From contig NZ_JAJISB010000012.1 of assembly GCF_021245735.1 (NCBI RefSeq), positions 1-64,000 on the forward strand: a stretch of 64,000 nucleotides of DNA, read 5' to 3'. This document shows, piece by piece, positions 38,391 through 47,915 of this stretch; positions within the stretch are counted from its first letter, which is position 1; the number at the start of each line of letters is the position of its first letter. The stretch comes from Brevibacillus daliensis. Lineage in GTDB: Bacteria > Bacillota > Bacilli > Brevibacillales > Brevibacillaceae. Position numbers and translations under genes: made by a program. The notes under the pieces were generated by a model. The model was given only the letters and a program-made list of their open reading frames with translations. It ran no database searches and had not been told where the DNA came from.

Positions 38391-40196
38391 ATGTACGATG
38401 TCAAGCAGACTGCAGAACATGCAACGATGCAGAGCTTTCTAAATTGTTATCTCCGAGGAACTGGGAGTGGCGAGTGGATTAAAGGCGAGGATGCAATGAT
38501 TCAGGATCTATTGAAAGTAATACGACCAAGTCCGGCTGGTATGTATCTTCATTGCAATCTTCCCAATCAGGGAATATCCATCTATGCTGGGGTCAATTAT
38601 TGGTCACGAACAGGGAGACATTTGTTCCAGTACCCGGCTTGTTATCGAAGTGGTGAGCAAAACTCCTTGATTGAGGCTGATTATGTCACAATGTCCGTAT
38701 TGCTCATTAAAGAACTTACCCTTCAATATGGCGGTAACGCTGTCCCAGATGAATTAGTGCTACGTATTATCCAAAGTTGCCAAAGCATGGAGAAATTTAT
38801 TAGCACGCGGAGAAACGATGCCAAAACCCTTTACGGATTCGAGCAAAAGTTCATTGAGGCAGAGCAGGCACTTTTGTTCGGACATTTGTTTCATCCAACA
38901 CCGAAAAGTCAGCAAGGGATACCTGACTTCAAGCAAGATGTGTATTCGCCAGAGTGTTGTGGTAAGTTCCAACTCCACTTTTTTGCTGCCCATCATTCGA
39001 TTTTGCAGGAAAGTTCTGGATTGAATGTATCCACGACTGCATTACTAAAAGGGGAGTTTCCTTATTTAGCTGACGATGATGAGGCTTTTTCGATCGTGCC
39101 GATTCACCCGCTACAAGCCAATTGGTTACTTGGGAATGCGACTGTGCAGTCCTTACTCGAGAAAGGATTGCTACGGTACCTTGGGGCTATGGGTGAGGAG
39201 TATATGGCGACTTCTTCGCTACGTACGGTTTATCATCCTGAAAAGAAATACATGCTGAAACTCTCCGTTCCAGTCAAGGTGACCAACTCCATGCGGATTA
39301 ATAAGCTAAGCGAGATGGAAATTGGTATCGAAGCAAAACAGTTGATTGACACAAGTATTGGCGAGGTAAGCCGTATCTATCCTGGTTTTGACTTTATGGC
39401 TGATCCTGCTTATATCACGGTCACATTCGGTCAGCCGGCTGAAACAGGTTTTGAAGTGATTCTTCGCGAGAATCCGTTTATGGGGGGCGAGGCAGAGAAT
39501 GCTACGCTGATCGCAGCACTCGTACAAGATCCACTACCTGGCTATAAGAGCAGACTGGCAACGATCATCTATCATCTGGCGGAACAGGAAGGAAGAACGC
39601 TGGAATCGGTAAGCCTTGAATGGTTTAGACGTTATCTAGACATCTCGCTGAAGCCGATGGTTTGGCTATACCTGACATACGGCATTGGTTTGGAAGCCCA
39701 TCAGCAGAACAGTGTTGTCACATTAAAAGCAGGTTATCCAGACCGTTTTTATTATCGCGATAACCAAGGATACTATTTTTCAAAATCAATGGAACATGTA
39801 TTGGCGAGTGAATTGCCTGGTATCGGTAAAAAGAGCGGAAACATCTATGACGATCATCTCATTGACGAAAGATTTAGCTATTATATGATCTTCAATCATA
39901 TGTTTGGGTTGATTAATGGATTCGGAACAGCTGGTTTGATTGACGAACAACTGTTACTCAATGAAATGCGTGTGGTTTTGATGGAGTTCTTGCCTATGAA
40001 CAGAGAGCCATCGAGATTCCTACATAATCTGCTGACATGTGAAGAGCTATTGTGTAAGGCGAATCTACTTACACGATTTTATGATCTTGACGAATTGGCG
40101 CGTAAAGAAGAGAGAGCATCTGTTTTCGTTCATGTAGAAAACCCCTTGGTAAAGGTAAAGCAGACGGAGGCGACGAGACTGCTTGCTATTCGATAG
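38391..40196 (+). CDS. asbA: Petrobactin synthetase AsbA (NIS family)
   Basis: A 601-aa NRPS-independent siderophore synthetase of the IucA/IucC family, almost exactly the length of Bacillus anthracis AsbA. It condenses citrate with spermidine in petrobactin synthesis. The N-terminus (QTAEHATMQSFLNCYLRGTG) and family stretches such as HPLQANWLLG, ATSSLRTVYHPEKKYMLKLS and GIGLEAHQQNSVV fit well. It begins at ATG 38391 behind GGGAGATG. First gene of asbABCDEF under the Fur box. Confidence 0.94.
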   Translation: MYDVKQTAEHATMQSFLNCYLRGTGSGEWIKGEDAMIQDLLKVIRPSPAGMYLHCNLPNQGISIYAGVNYWSRTGRHLFQYPACYRSGEQNSLIEADYVTMSVLLIKELTLQYGGNAVPDELVLRIIQSCQSMEKFISTRRNDAKTLYGFEQKFIEAEQALLFGHLFHPTPKSQQGIPDFKQDVYSPECCGKFQLHFFAAHHSILQESSGLNVSTTALLKGEFPYLADDDEAFSIVPIHPLQANWLLGNATVQSLLEKGLLRYLGAMGEEYMATSSLRTVYHPEKKYMLKLSVPVKVTNSMRINKLSEMEIGIEAKQLIDTSIGEVSRIYPGFDFMADPAYITVTFGQPAETGFEVILRENPFMGGEAENATLIAALVQDPLPGYKSRLATIIYHLAEQEGRTLESVSLEWFRRYLDISLKPMVWLYLTYGIGLEAHQQNSVVTLKAGYPDRFYYRDNQGYYFSKSMEHVLASELPGIGKKSGNIYDDHLIDERFSYYMIFNHMFGLINGFGTAGLIDEQLLLNEMRVVLMEFLPMNREPSRFLHNLLTCEELLCKANLLTRFYDLDELARKEERASVFVHVENPLVKVKQTEATRLLAIR

Positions 40197-40226
40197 TTTG
40201 GATATAGCTGACTTGGAGGGTACGGG

Positions 40227-42159
40227 ATGGAGCGAACAAGACAAGACCTAACCATACACGATAGGACGGTTGAAGAGGCATTGCGTTCTTTGCAATATGT
40301 TCAGGTGAGGAGAAGAGTGTTTCGACAATGTATAGAGTCCTTACTCTATGAGGGAATTATACAGCCTGAGACTGAGCAATCGGGAGAGGAGACAATATAT
40401 ACTCTGCATGGACTTGATGAAGCTGATCAGCCAGTCGCTTATCGCTGTCATGGACGACGCAGTAATACTTTTGGGCGCATTTATCTGCGAATGGAGCCGG
40501 TGATGCGTTTAGTAGGAGAGAAAGAGGATGTGCAAGCTCACGAATCAGAGGCAGAATCCCTCACACGTTTTTTAATGGAAGTATTCCGTATCGTTAAGGT
40601 TGATGAAAACCAACTCAAATCATTTGCGAATGATCTGGAACAAACTTTATTGAAGGATACACTGGCTCAATACTATCGGGTACAAAATGATATTCGTATG
40701 CAGGGGAAAACCTATGATGAGCTGGAAGGCGATCTGATGGACGGTCATCCGTACCATCCTAGCTATAAATCCAGAATCGGTTTCAATTACGTTGATCATT
40801 TTTCGTACGGTCCAGAATTTAAGCAGGAAGTCCGCTTTTTTTGGTTAGCCATACACAAACGACATTCACATGTGTCGATCGACCAAGGAAGACAGTATGA
40901 ACAGCTTCTCTTAGATGAACTAGGCGCCATACAAAAAGAAACATTTCGTGAGGTTATTGTAAATCAAGGATGCGATCCAGAGCAGTATGCGATGGTGCCT
41001 GTCCACCCGTGGCAATGGCGCAACCATATAGTGTCTGGGTTTCTACATGATATTCATGAAAAACAGATTCTTTTGTTAGGCGTAGCAGAAGATAGGCACC
41101 GTCCGCAGCAATCAATACGGACGTTTGCAAATAAAAGTAACCCAGATAAGCCATATCTAAAGCTCTCGATCAACGTGGTGAATACGTCTGCGGCTCGACA
41201 CCTCACACCACATTCGTTGGCAAGTTCGCCATTGGTGTCACGTTGGCTCAAGGAAATGACGGACGAAGACACTTATCTATGTGATGAGCAAAAAATAATT
41301 ATGTTACAAGAGTTTGCAGGCGTAGCGTACGATCCGCCACCGTCCTCGGATCTGGTGGAAATGGTCACATTTGGCGTCATCGGTTGCATGTGGAGAGAAA
41401 GTCTAATTCCTCACTTAGAAGAAGAGGAAGATGCGGTTCCCTATAACGCATTAGCAGCCATTGAAGTAGATGGAGTCCCGTTTATTGACCCATGGGTGAA
41501 GGAGCAAGGCCTAGAAAATTGGCTGACGAAACTTTTGGAGACAAGTATGTTGCCTGTCGTTCACCTACTGGTAAAGCATGGGATTGCAATGGAGTCACAT
41601 GCACAAAATATGATTCTCGTTCATCGAAAAGGCGTCCCTACTAGAGTTGCGCTAAAAGATTTCCATGAGGATTTGATTTTCTGCCAACCGTTCTTGCATG
41701 AACCTGACAAATGTCCGGATTTTGCAGAGGTACACGAATATTACGCAACAAAGCCAGCTAATACGATGTTTCACATGGACGATGATACATCTACCGTCAG
41801 AGATTTGACGCTAGAAACGTTATTCCTCATCAATCTAGGGCCAATTGGCACGGCTTATGGATGAATGTTATGGGTTTGAAGAAGAACGCTTCTGGACGCT
41901 TGTCGCAAAAGTATTGGAACATTATCAACAACGTTTCCCTGAGCTGGCAGCAAGGTTCAGTGAATTCGATCTGTTTGTTCCTAGCTTACAGGCGGAAAAA
42001 CTGACACTGCGAAAACTTCACACGGATAACACGAAATATCACATGCATGAGGTGCCTAATCCTTTATATGAGGCTCGAAAAAGACTACACCAAATGCCTG
42101 TAGGGGGTAAAGACCATGTTTACGATAAACCGAACAGACATTTCTTCCTACGAATTTGA
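40227..42159 (+). pseudogene. asbB: Petrobactin synthetase AsbB, frameshifted
   Basis: The second IucA/IucC-type synthetase of the operon, which attaches the second spermidine arm. The reading frame from ATG 40227 has the family core (HPWQWRNHIVSGF, KLSINVVNTSAARHLTP, GIAMESHAQNMILVHRKG) but stops at 41864 after 545 aa. The C-terminal 100 residues (DECYGFEEERFWTLV ... ELAARFSEFDLFVPS) continue in the +1 frame from about 41842. Removing one base in GGGCC at 41838-41842 restores a smooth INLGQLARLMDE reading and a protein of about 643 aa. It is either a real single-base insertion or a sequencing error. The restored end overlaps asbC by 44 nt, unusually long. Confidence 0.88.
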
Positions 42160-43360
42160 ATGCCATACGCAGAAATATATGAATATGGAACATTTCCTAT
42201 CACCTGAGAGAAAGAGATACGCCATCTGCGTAGCTGATCCCCTAACTGTCATTAGTTTAGTTCTATACTTACGTGATCATGATGGCTCTGTCTTACTGAT
42301 TCATGGCGAGACGCCAATGGAAACTGCCTATCAAATGGCTGTCAAAGCAGAGTGCTATGGACTTGTTTATCAGGACCCTAAAGCTTTTAGAGTAATTGAA
42401 CCAAGAAGACGGGTAGAAGAGCCATCCATTTATCAATACAGCTCAGGAACAACAGGGGATGCAAAGCTAGTGCAGCGAAGCTGGAAAGAGATTCAGGCTG
42501 AAATAGATGCGTATAACAAGCTTTTTCATGCAGATGCTGCATTAACACCGATTGTGCTCGCGTCCGTGACACATTCCTATGGGCTCATTTGCGGCGTCTT
42601 GTCTGCTTTGGCACGCGGAAGTAAGCCTTTGATTGTAACACACAAAAATCCGAAGTTTGCTTGGCAAGTGATTCAAGACACACCAGAACATATTGTTTAT
42701 GGTCTCCCGATCTTTTATCACATTTTGACTAGCTTTACGCGTGAACATCTGCGCTTTCATCGGATTATGACATCAGGTGCTCCAATGCCAGAGGGATTAT
42801 TTACTAAGCTACAAGGCATGAGCGATGTTTTGATGCAACAATATGGGTGCTCAGAGGCTGGCTGCGTCAGCGTGAGTCAACAAATGATGTCTCATACGGA
42901 CCTTGGGAAGCCGCTGTCTCATGTGACATTGACGGCGGGCACGAACGATGAACTACCTGCCGAGATTATCATTACGAGTGAAAATAAACAGATCGCAACG
43001 CAAGATTTGGGTTTTTGGACAGAAACGGGACGTATTCAGTTTGTGGCGCGTATGGATGATGTCATCAACGTGTCGGGGCTAAAGGTGTTTCCTCTAGAAG
43101 TAGAGGATGTTATACAAAAAATGGTCGGGATTAAAGAGGTTGTTGTTTATCGTGGGCGCCATCCGGTTATGGGAGAGATCGTGCGGGCACAGGTCGTTAC
43201 GATGATTGGAGTTACGCCTGAGCAGATCAGAGAATGGTGCCAAGACCTGTTGCCAGGGTACAAGGTTCCATTTGAAATCAAGTGCGTGACGAGCATTCCT
43301 AAAACACCCACTGGAAAAATTAGTCGTAGATTGTTAGAAATGGGGGACATTTCTGTATGA
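42116..43360 (+). CDS. asbC: 3,4-dihydroxybenzoate-AMP ligase AsbC
   Basis: A 414-aa acyl-AMP ligase that activates 3,4-dihydroxybenzoate and loads it on AsbD. The phosphate-binding motif YSSGTTGDAKLVQRSW (about residues 106-121), the YGCSEAG and GRIQFVARMDDVINVSG segments, and the PKTPTGKISRR catalytic-lysine loop at the C-terminus are all present. It starts at ATG 42116 behind AGGGGG. It is shorter than ordinary ligases, as AsbC is. The stop overlaps the asbD start (ATGA). Confidence 0.92.
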   Translation: MFTINRTDISSYEFECHTQKYMNMEHFLSPERKRYAICVADPLTVISLVLYLRDHDGSVLLIHGETPMETAYQMAVKAECYGLVYQDPKAFRVIEPRRRVEEPSIYQYSSGTTGDAKLVQRSWKEIQAEIDAYNKLFHADAALTPIVLASVTHSYGLICGVLSALARGSKPLIVTHKNPKFAWQVIQDTPEHIVYGLPIFYHILTSFTREHLRFHRIMTSGAPMPEGLFTKLQGMSDVLMQQYGCSEAGCVSVSQQMMSHTDLGKPLSHVTLTAGTNDELPAEIIITSENKQIATQDLGFWTETGRIQFVARMDDVINVSGLKVFPLEVEDVIQKMVGIKEVVVYRGRHPVMGEIVRAQVVTMIGVTPEQIREWCQDLLPGYKVPFEIKCVTSIPKTPTGKISRRLLEMGDISV

Positions 43361-43629
43361 TGCGCAGGGAACGTATGAAGCAAGTCTATGAAATTATGAC
43401 GAAGAAATTAGAATTGTCGCATATTGGGGCGTTAGATGAATCTATGCGGTTACAAGAAGACCTGCATATAGATTCCATCATGCTATTGCAGTTGATTGTG
43501 TATATCGAAGAGGATTTGCAGGTAGTGGTGCCAGCGAATGAGCTAGACTCACGAATCTTTCAGACAGTCGGAACACTTGTTACGTTTATTGAACAGCTAC
43601 AGCCTGTGACGACCGCAAATACACGCTAA
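43357..43629 (+). CDS. asbD: Aryl carrier protein AsbD
   Basis: A 90-aa acyl/aryl carrier protein. The phosphopantetheine attachment serine is in LHIDSIMLLQ (about residue 40), in the expected helix 2 position. Its start (MMRRERMKQ) overlaps the asbC stop and resembles the N-terminus of Bacillus anthracis AsbD; an internal ATG at 43375 is possible. It carries 3,4-dihydroxybenzoyl groups from AsbC to AsbE. Confidence 0.92.
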   Translation: MMRRERMKQVYEIMTKKLELSHIGALDESMRLQEDLHIDSIMLLQLIVYIEEDLQVVVPANELDSRIFQTVGTLVTFIEQLQPVTTANTR

Positions 43630-43682
43630 CGTTACGACGGCCGCTAGGAAGTGCCTATACTTACATCGAGCGGAGGATAAAG

Positions 43683-44666
43683 ATGATTAAAGTCCATTGC
43701 ATCATTTCTTGCTTATGTGAAGTGGTTAAGCGTTACACAAAAATAGATTACCGTCCCTATTACTTCGGTGTCTGGGATTCTGAGTATTCCATTACAGAGC
43801 AAGGTGCTGTTACATATTACATCGACGACCATAGTTCTATCATCGGTGGTTTTGAGAGTTTATTCCAAGCGAAAGTAACGGAATGGTATGACCATTCAAA
43901 AGACAAAGAGTCGAATCTACACACATTTTTACAACTGATTGATCAGCGGACCGAGGATCAATTTGTGCTTGTACAGATCGATATGTCGCTGATTCCAGAG
44001 CGGGACAATAAATTTTCACTTAAACCATTTCCTCATTTTCTCATGATCACAAAGACAGATCGGGAAGACGAATACTTCATGTTTGACCCTGACTTTCGCT
44101 GGGAGGGGAATGTGAAGAAGGAGTCAGTGATTCAAGCGATTTTGGAAAATCCGTTTGGTGGTGGTTTCTTGCTGGATGCAAGTGAGATTAAGGAACCGAC
44201 CCATGAAATGATCCATGACTATTTCTATGAGATGCTAAGAAGCGACCATAATCCGTTTACACATCAGTTGAAAGAATTGATTATAGATATGGCGGAAGAG
44301 CGTAACGGATATAATTTGGACATGTTATTACCTGCTGTGAAACAAGTAAAAGTGATCGCGATTCGTAAATACAGTTACGAGTATGCGTTTCAATATTTGA
44401 AAGATTACTTACAATACCATCAAGATGAGTTTTTGCGTTGGGCTTATAAGGTGGAAGATATTTATCAAGGCTATATGACTGCCCAGTATCTGGCGGTCAA
44501 AATGTCGATGACGAAAAATATGGCGTTGCTACCTCCGATCATCGACGCACTCGATGAGATTGATGTGATTGAGCTTGAAGTAAAAGCAGAGTTAGAGCGT
44601 CAGTTTGTTCGATGGACGCAAATGGATAAAAATCTGGTTCAAGTTGATGAAAAAGGGTGGAGGTAG
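43683..44666 (+). CDS. asbE: Petrobactin synthesis protein AsbE
   Basis: A 327-aa protein specific to petrobactin clusters. AsbE transfers 3,4-dihydroxybenzoate from the AsbD carrier to the spermidine amine. The sequence begins with a CIISCLCEVVKRYTKIDYRPYY-like stretch and has no common domain I can name beyond its own family; length and operon position agree with AsbE. It is followed at 3 nt by asbF. Start ATG 43683 has GGAGG upstream. Confidence 0.9.
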   Translation: MIKVHCIISCLCEVVKRYTKIDYRPYYFGVWDSEYSITEQGAVTYYIDDHSSIIGGFESLFQAKVTEWYDHSKDKESNLHTFLQLIDQRTEDQFVLVQIDMSLIPERDNKFSLKPFPHFLMITKTDREDEYFMFDPDFRWEGNVKKESVIQAILENPFGGGFLLDASEIKEPTHEMIHDYFYEMLRSDHNPFTHQLKELIIDMAEERNGYNLDMLLPAVKQVKVIAIRKYSYEYAFQYLKDYLQYHQDEFLRWAYKVEDIYQGYMTAQYLAVKMSMTKNMALLPPIIDALDEIDVIELEVKAELERQFVRWTQMDKNLVQVDEKGWR

Positions 44667-44669
44667 GGA

Positions 44670-45530
44670 ATGAAATTATCATTGTGCACGATATCATTTC
44701 GTCATCAGCTCATCTCTTTTGCAGAGATCGTGAAGTTTGCTAGGCATCATCAGTTTGACGGTATTGAATTGTGGGGAGTTCATGCGCAACATTTGTATGA
44801 TTGGGATCAGGCTGGGGCCTTTGAACAACTACAAGTTCTAAAAAATGAGGGCATGAAAATTTCCATGCTCAGTGATTATTTAGACATTTCAGCCCCAGAC
44901 AATTTTTTGCGCTCGTTAGAGAAAGGGAAACGATTGATTGCACTGGCTCATTGGCTAGATACAAAGCATCTGAGAACTTTTGCAGGACAAAAACCGAGTG
45001 AAGCGATATCTCCAAATGAACGCAATCAATATGTTCATCATCTGCGCATCTTATGTGAGCTATGCTATGAAAACGGAATCGAACTCTTGCTCGAAACGCA
45101 TCCAAATACGCTTACAGATAATTTGTCGTCGACGCTCGCCTTAGTAAAAGAAGTTAACCATCCTACCCTTAAAATTAATTTAGACTTCCTGCATATTTAT
45201 GAATCAGGTGCCGATCCGATCGAGAGCTTTCATCAATTGAAGCCGTGGGTTGCTCATTATCATTTGAAAAATATAACTTCCAAGGATCATTTCTCAGTGT
45301 TCGAGCCACACAATGTGTATGCACCAAGCGGCATTCGTGAAGGGATGGTATCTCTAGGTACAGGTGTCGTAGATTACGGCTCTATCTTAGAGACGATTTC
45401 AGATACAAAGTACTTTGCCTCCATCGAATGGTTTGGGCAAAGTCCAGCGCGTGTATTAGAGGAAGAGATGGAATGGCTGCGAAGGCAAATTCCTTTTGAA
45501 AACCATTCGCTTGTTCAGACGATTAATTAG
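44670..45530 (+). CDS. asbF: 3-dehydroshikimate dehydratase AsbF
   Basis: A 286-aa xylose-isomerase-like TIM barrel. It dehydrates 3-dehydroshikimate to 3,4-dihydroxybenzoate, the unusual catechol of petrobactin. Metal-binding and active-site stretches are evident: FDGIELWGVH, LLLETHPNTLTD, KINLDFLHIYESG, VAHYHLKNI and ASIEWFGQSP. Length is typical. Last gene of the operon, immediately before the right direct repeat. Confidence 0.94.
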   Translation: MKLSLCTISFRHQLISFAEIVKFARHHQFDGIELWGVHAQHLYDWDQAGAFEQLQVLKNEGMKISMLSDYLDISAPDNFLRSLEKGKRLIALAHWLDTKHLRTFAGQKPSEAISPNERNQYVHHLRILCELCYENGIELLLETHPNTLTDNLSSTLALVKEVNHPTLKINLDFLHIYESGADPIESFHQLKPWVAHYHLKNITSKDHFSVFEPHNVYAPSGIREGMVSLGTGVVDYGSILETISDTKYFASIEWFGQSPARVLEEEMEWLRRQIPFENHSLVQTIN

Positions 45531-45538
45531 GTCGTGAG

Positions 45539-45703
45539 TAAATAATTCCCGGCAAATAGGGCGACAACTAAAACTAAAACTAAAACAATAAAAGCCAACG
45601 TGAAAGGACTTTCCCAGTAGAGGGCATCCAACACGATTGGCTTTTTTGCTTTTTAGTTACGGACAGTCTATCATTAGAAGAATTACAAGATTGAATTATT
45701 AGA
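45539..45703 (+). repeat. Right direct repeat flanking asb operon; asb terminator
   Basis: Second copy of the 160-bp repeat (see 37971-38130), starting 9 nt past the asbF stop. It supplies the operon's terminator AAGCCAAC...GATTGGCTTTTTT. Its TAAATAATTC start matches the sequence around the rocD stop codon, so this copy carries a trace of the rocD 3' end. Confidence 0.85.
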
Positions 45704-45721
45704 AATCTAGGGGTAGATACA

Positions 45722-45964
45722 ATGAGTGACCTTGGACTTAATATCCTTCCCATAGCCTTCGGATTAGGCTTGATTATACTTTTGGGAATCGTAGCCTTCA
45801 AAATGTTTGTAAGAAAACAGGATGTTTCTCCACGCTATACTCCTTTCGATGAAATAACGGGGAACACAGCAAGGGCCTTCTATGAAGAAAAAGAGCTGAA
45901 AGAGGAGCAGAAGGAATCTGGTGACGACGATGAGCCGCCATATTTCTTAAGCAAAAAGAAATAA
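45722..45964 (+). CDS. DUF3951-like small membrane protein
   Basis: An 80-aa protein with one N-terminal membrane helix (about residues 8-28) and a charged cytoplasmic tail. The stretch RYTPFDEITGNT and the EEKELKEEQKESGDDDE tail match the pattern of DUF3951 proteins. Start ATG 45722 after AGGGGTAG. Function unknown. In a chromosome without the asb insertion it would lie directly after rocD. Confidence 0.75.
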   Translation: MSDLGLNILPIAFGLGLIILLGIVAFKMFVRKQDVSPRYTPFDEITGNTARAFYEEKELKEEQKESGDDDEPPYFLSKKK

Positions 45965-46065
45965 CCGAAATACAAGATAGCTATCATCAAACTGGTTTAT
46001 TATCCGATATTGGTTAATATAGATAAATAAATAAGTACACCCATAAACGAAACGGAGGGCATCAG

Positions 46066-46893
46066 ATGAAGCGAGCATTAACCGATGGAGTAAAACTTCA
46101 TAATGGTATTATTAAACCCTGGATTGGTCTTGGTGTTTACAAAGCCGAAGAAGGTGCCGAAGTTGAGTTTGCTGTAAAAACAGCATTGGAATTGGGCTAT
46201 CGTAGCATCGACACTGCTTCTGTCTATGAAAATGAAGCAGGAGTAGGCAAAGCAATTGAGCAAAGCGATGTTCTCAGGAAGGACATTTTTGTAACAACAA
46301 AGGTATGGAATACAGATCAAGGTTACGACGCAACGATGAGTGCTTTTGAAACAAGTCGTACAAAGCTTGGACTGGAATATATCGATCTGTATTTGATTCA
46401 CTGGGCAGTTCCAGGCATGTACAAAGAGACATGGAAAGCGTTGGAGAAACTATGTAAAGACGGATATGTACGCGCCATTGGTGTGAGTAACTTTCATATT
46501 CATCATCTAGAAGATTTATTACAGGATTGCGAGGTTAAACCGATGCTGAATCAGGTAGAGCTACAGCCGTTCCTGACGCAAAAAGAGTTGCTTGCCTACT
46601 GTAATGAGCAACAAATAGCAGTAGAAGCGTGGCGCCCCCTTATGCGTGGGAATCTAGATGTACCTCTGATTAAAGAGCTTGCCGCCAAGTATGAAAAAAC
46701 GCCTGCTCAGATCGTCCTGCGGTGGGATATTCAAAATGGCGTACTTGTTCTTCCGAAATCGGTTAATCGAGAACGAATTGAGGAAAACTCGCAGTTATTT
46801 GATTTTGAATTAAGCCATGAAGATATGCAAAAGATAGATGGGTTAAACAGTAATAAACGTTTTGGACCAGATCCTGATACCAAGACATACTAG
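46066..46893 (+). CDS. Aldo/keto reductase (AKR5-like)
   Basis: A 275-aa (alpha/beta)8-barrel reductase using NADPH, similar to YvgN/YtbE. Catalytic residues are seen in IDTASVYENEAGVGKAI (Asp and Tyr), VTTKVWNTDQ (Lys) and DLYLIHW (His). NADPH-contact residues are in VLPKSVNRERIEENSQLFDF. A small change is EAWRPLM where EAWSPL is usual. Start behind GGAGGGC. Reduces aldehydes such as methylglyoxal in relatives; the substrate here is unknown. Confidence 0.93.
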   Translation: MKRALTDGVKLHNGIIKPWIGLGVYKAEEGAEVEFAVKTALELGYRSIDTASVYENEAGVGKAIEQSDVLRKDIFVTTKVWNTDQGYDATMSAFETSRTKLGLEYIDLYLIHWAVPGMYKETWKALEKLCKDGYVRAIGVSNFHIHHLEDLLQDCEVKPMLNQVELQPFLTQKELLAYCNEQQIAVEAWRPLMRGNLDVPLIKELAAKYEKTPAQIVLRWDIQNGVLVLPKSVNRERIEENSQLFDFELSHEDMQKIDGLNSNKRFGPDPDTKTY

Positions 46894-46907
46894 CATACTA
46901 ACACATA

Positions 46908-46959
46908 ACTGTCCTCTTCCGTCAGAAGCTCCTTTGCTTTTGAGAGAGGGCAGTTTTTT
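46908..46959 (+). terminator. Terminator of the aldo/keto reductase gene
   Basis: AACTGTCCTCT pairs with AGAGGGCAGTT, followed by T6. It lies in the convergent gap before the DUF1361 gene. Confidence 0.85.
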
Positions 46960-46991
46960 GTTCCATTATGGTTTGTCAGTTGAAGCTAAAG

Positions 46992-47663
46992 TTACCATCG
47001 TTTTTTAAAAAGCGAGCAAAAAATGAGATAAAACAGCGGATACGTCAGCATGAGAAAAACGGAAAAACTCCCCATAAACAGCATACCTTCATTGCTGATT
47101 AGACCAATGATAGAATCTGCGATGATTTGCCCAGGTTGGTGTAGAATATCCCAACTGTTAAATCGCTCAAACCGTCCCAAATAAACCCCAAGTGCAGTCA
47201 ACAATTGAATGATGAAGGCAAAAATCCAGCCTGTCATCTCGTTCCAGTTTTCTTTCACGATGGTTTGGATCATGGCTAGTGATAAGAAGCCGAGTGCAAC
47301 TCCTGTAAAAGCAAAGGTAAAATTAAGAATGACATCATAGTAGATAAAAAAACGTGTATCCATATATGTGAGATGAACGATATCGGTCACAATATATGTT
47401 GCGTTAGGTAAGAATAGTAGCCAAATAAGCCCAACAGACATCATGGAGAGCGTGATTCGTTCTTTTTTACTCCACCAATATATAAGTAGCATAGATAGCA
47501 AAAATGGAATCCAGGCTAATACGAGATTGAGATAAAGCAACCAACCAAAAGTAAAATAACCCGTTGTAAGAAAGCGAAAACCCCAAAGAATCGCACCACC
47601 AAGCGAAGCTAGACCCATAACGAAAAACAGTCGAATCAACAGAGGCGTAATAAGATAAGTCAT
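46992..47663 (-). CDS. DUF1361 membrane protein
   Basis: A 223-aa integral membrane protein with about seven hydrophobic segments. The hallmark LLFLPNATYIVTDIVHLTYM and a YLGRFERFNSWDIL segment are characteristic of DUF1361. Start ATG 47663 after AAAGGAG. The function of the family is unknown. Monocistronic. Confidence 0.88.
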   Translation of the reverse strand: MTYLITPLLIRLFFVMGLASLGGAILWGFRFLTTGYFTFGWLLYLNLVLAWIPFLLSMLLIYWWSKKERITLSMMSVGLIWLLFLPNATYIVTDIVHLTYMDTRFFIYYDVILNFTFAFTGVALGFLSLAMIQTIVKENWNEMTGWIFAFIIQLLTALGVYLGRFERFNSWDILHQPGQIIADSIIGLISNEGMLFMGSFSVFLMLTYPLFYLIFCSLFKKRW

Positions 47664-47844
47664 GGTAATCTCCTTTTACAGTATGTGGTAATTTGCTTAT
47701 TTTAGTATAGCCAACCACTGTATCATCGTCAAAATTTTCCGGGAAATAAACAGGGATAGTAAATTAAATTCCGTTGTTACGTGGAAATCTAGATGTAACA
47801 CTGCGTAAGAGCTTGCAAGCAAATAGTAAAAAACACATTATTTG

Positions 47845-47898
47845 AAAAACTGTCCTCTCTAATTTGGCAAGCTATATGTAGCTTGTGTTGGAGAGGAC
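47845..47898 (-). terminator. Terminator of the FAD oxidoreductase gene
   Basis: GTCCTCTC / GAGAGGAC outer stem with an inner CAAGCT/AGCTTG stem; on the minus strand it is followed by a T5 run. Located just past the stop of the gene at 47916. Confidence 0.85.
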
Positions 47899-47915
47899 AC
47901 TTATTTATTTTAAGT

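Noticed and set aside
41845-42159. An independent 104-aa gene after asbB.
   Set aside because: Its sequence is the C-terminus of the IucA/IucC family and joins asbB after removing one base; it starts with TTG and has no ribosome site.
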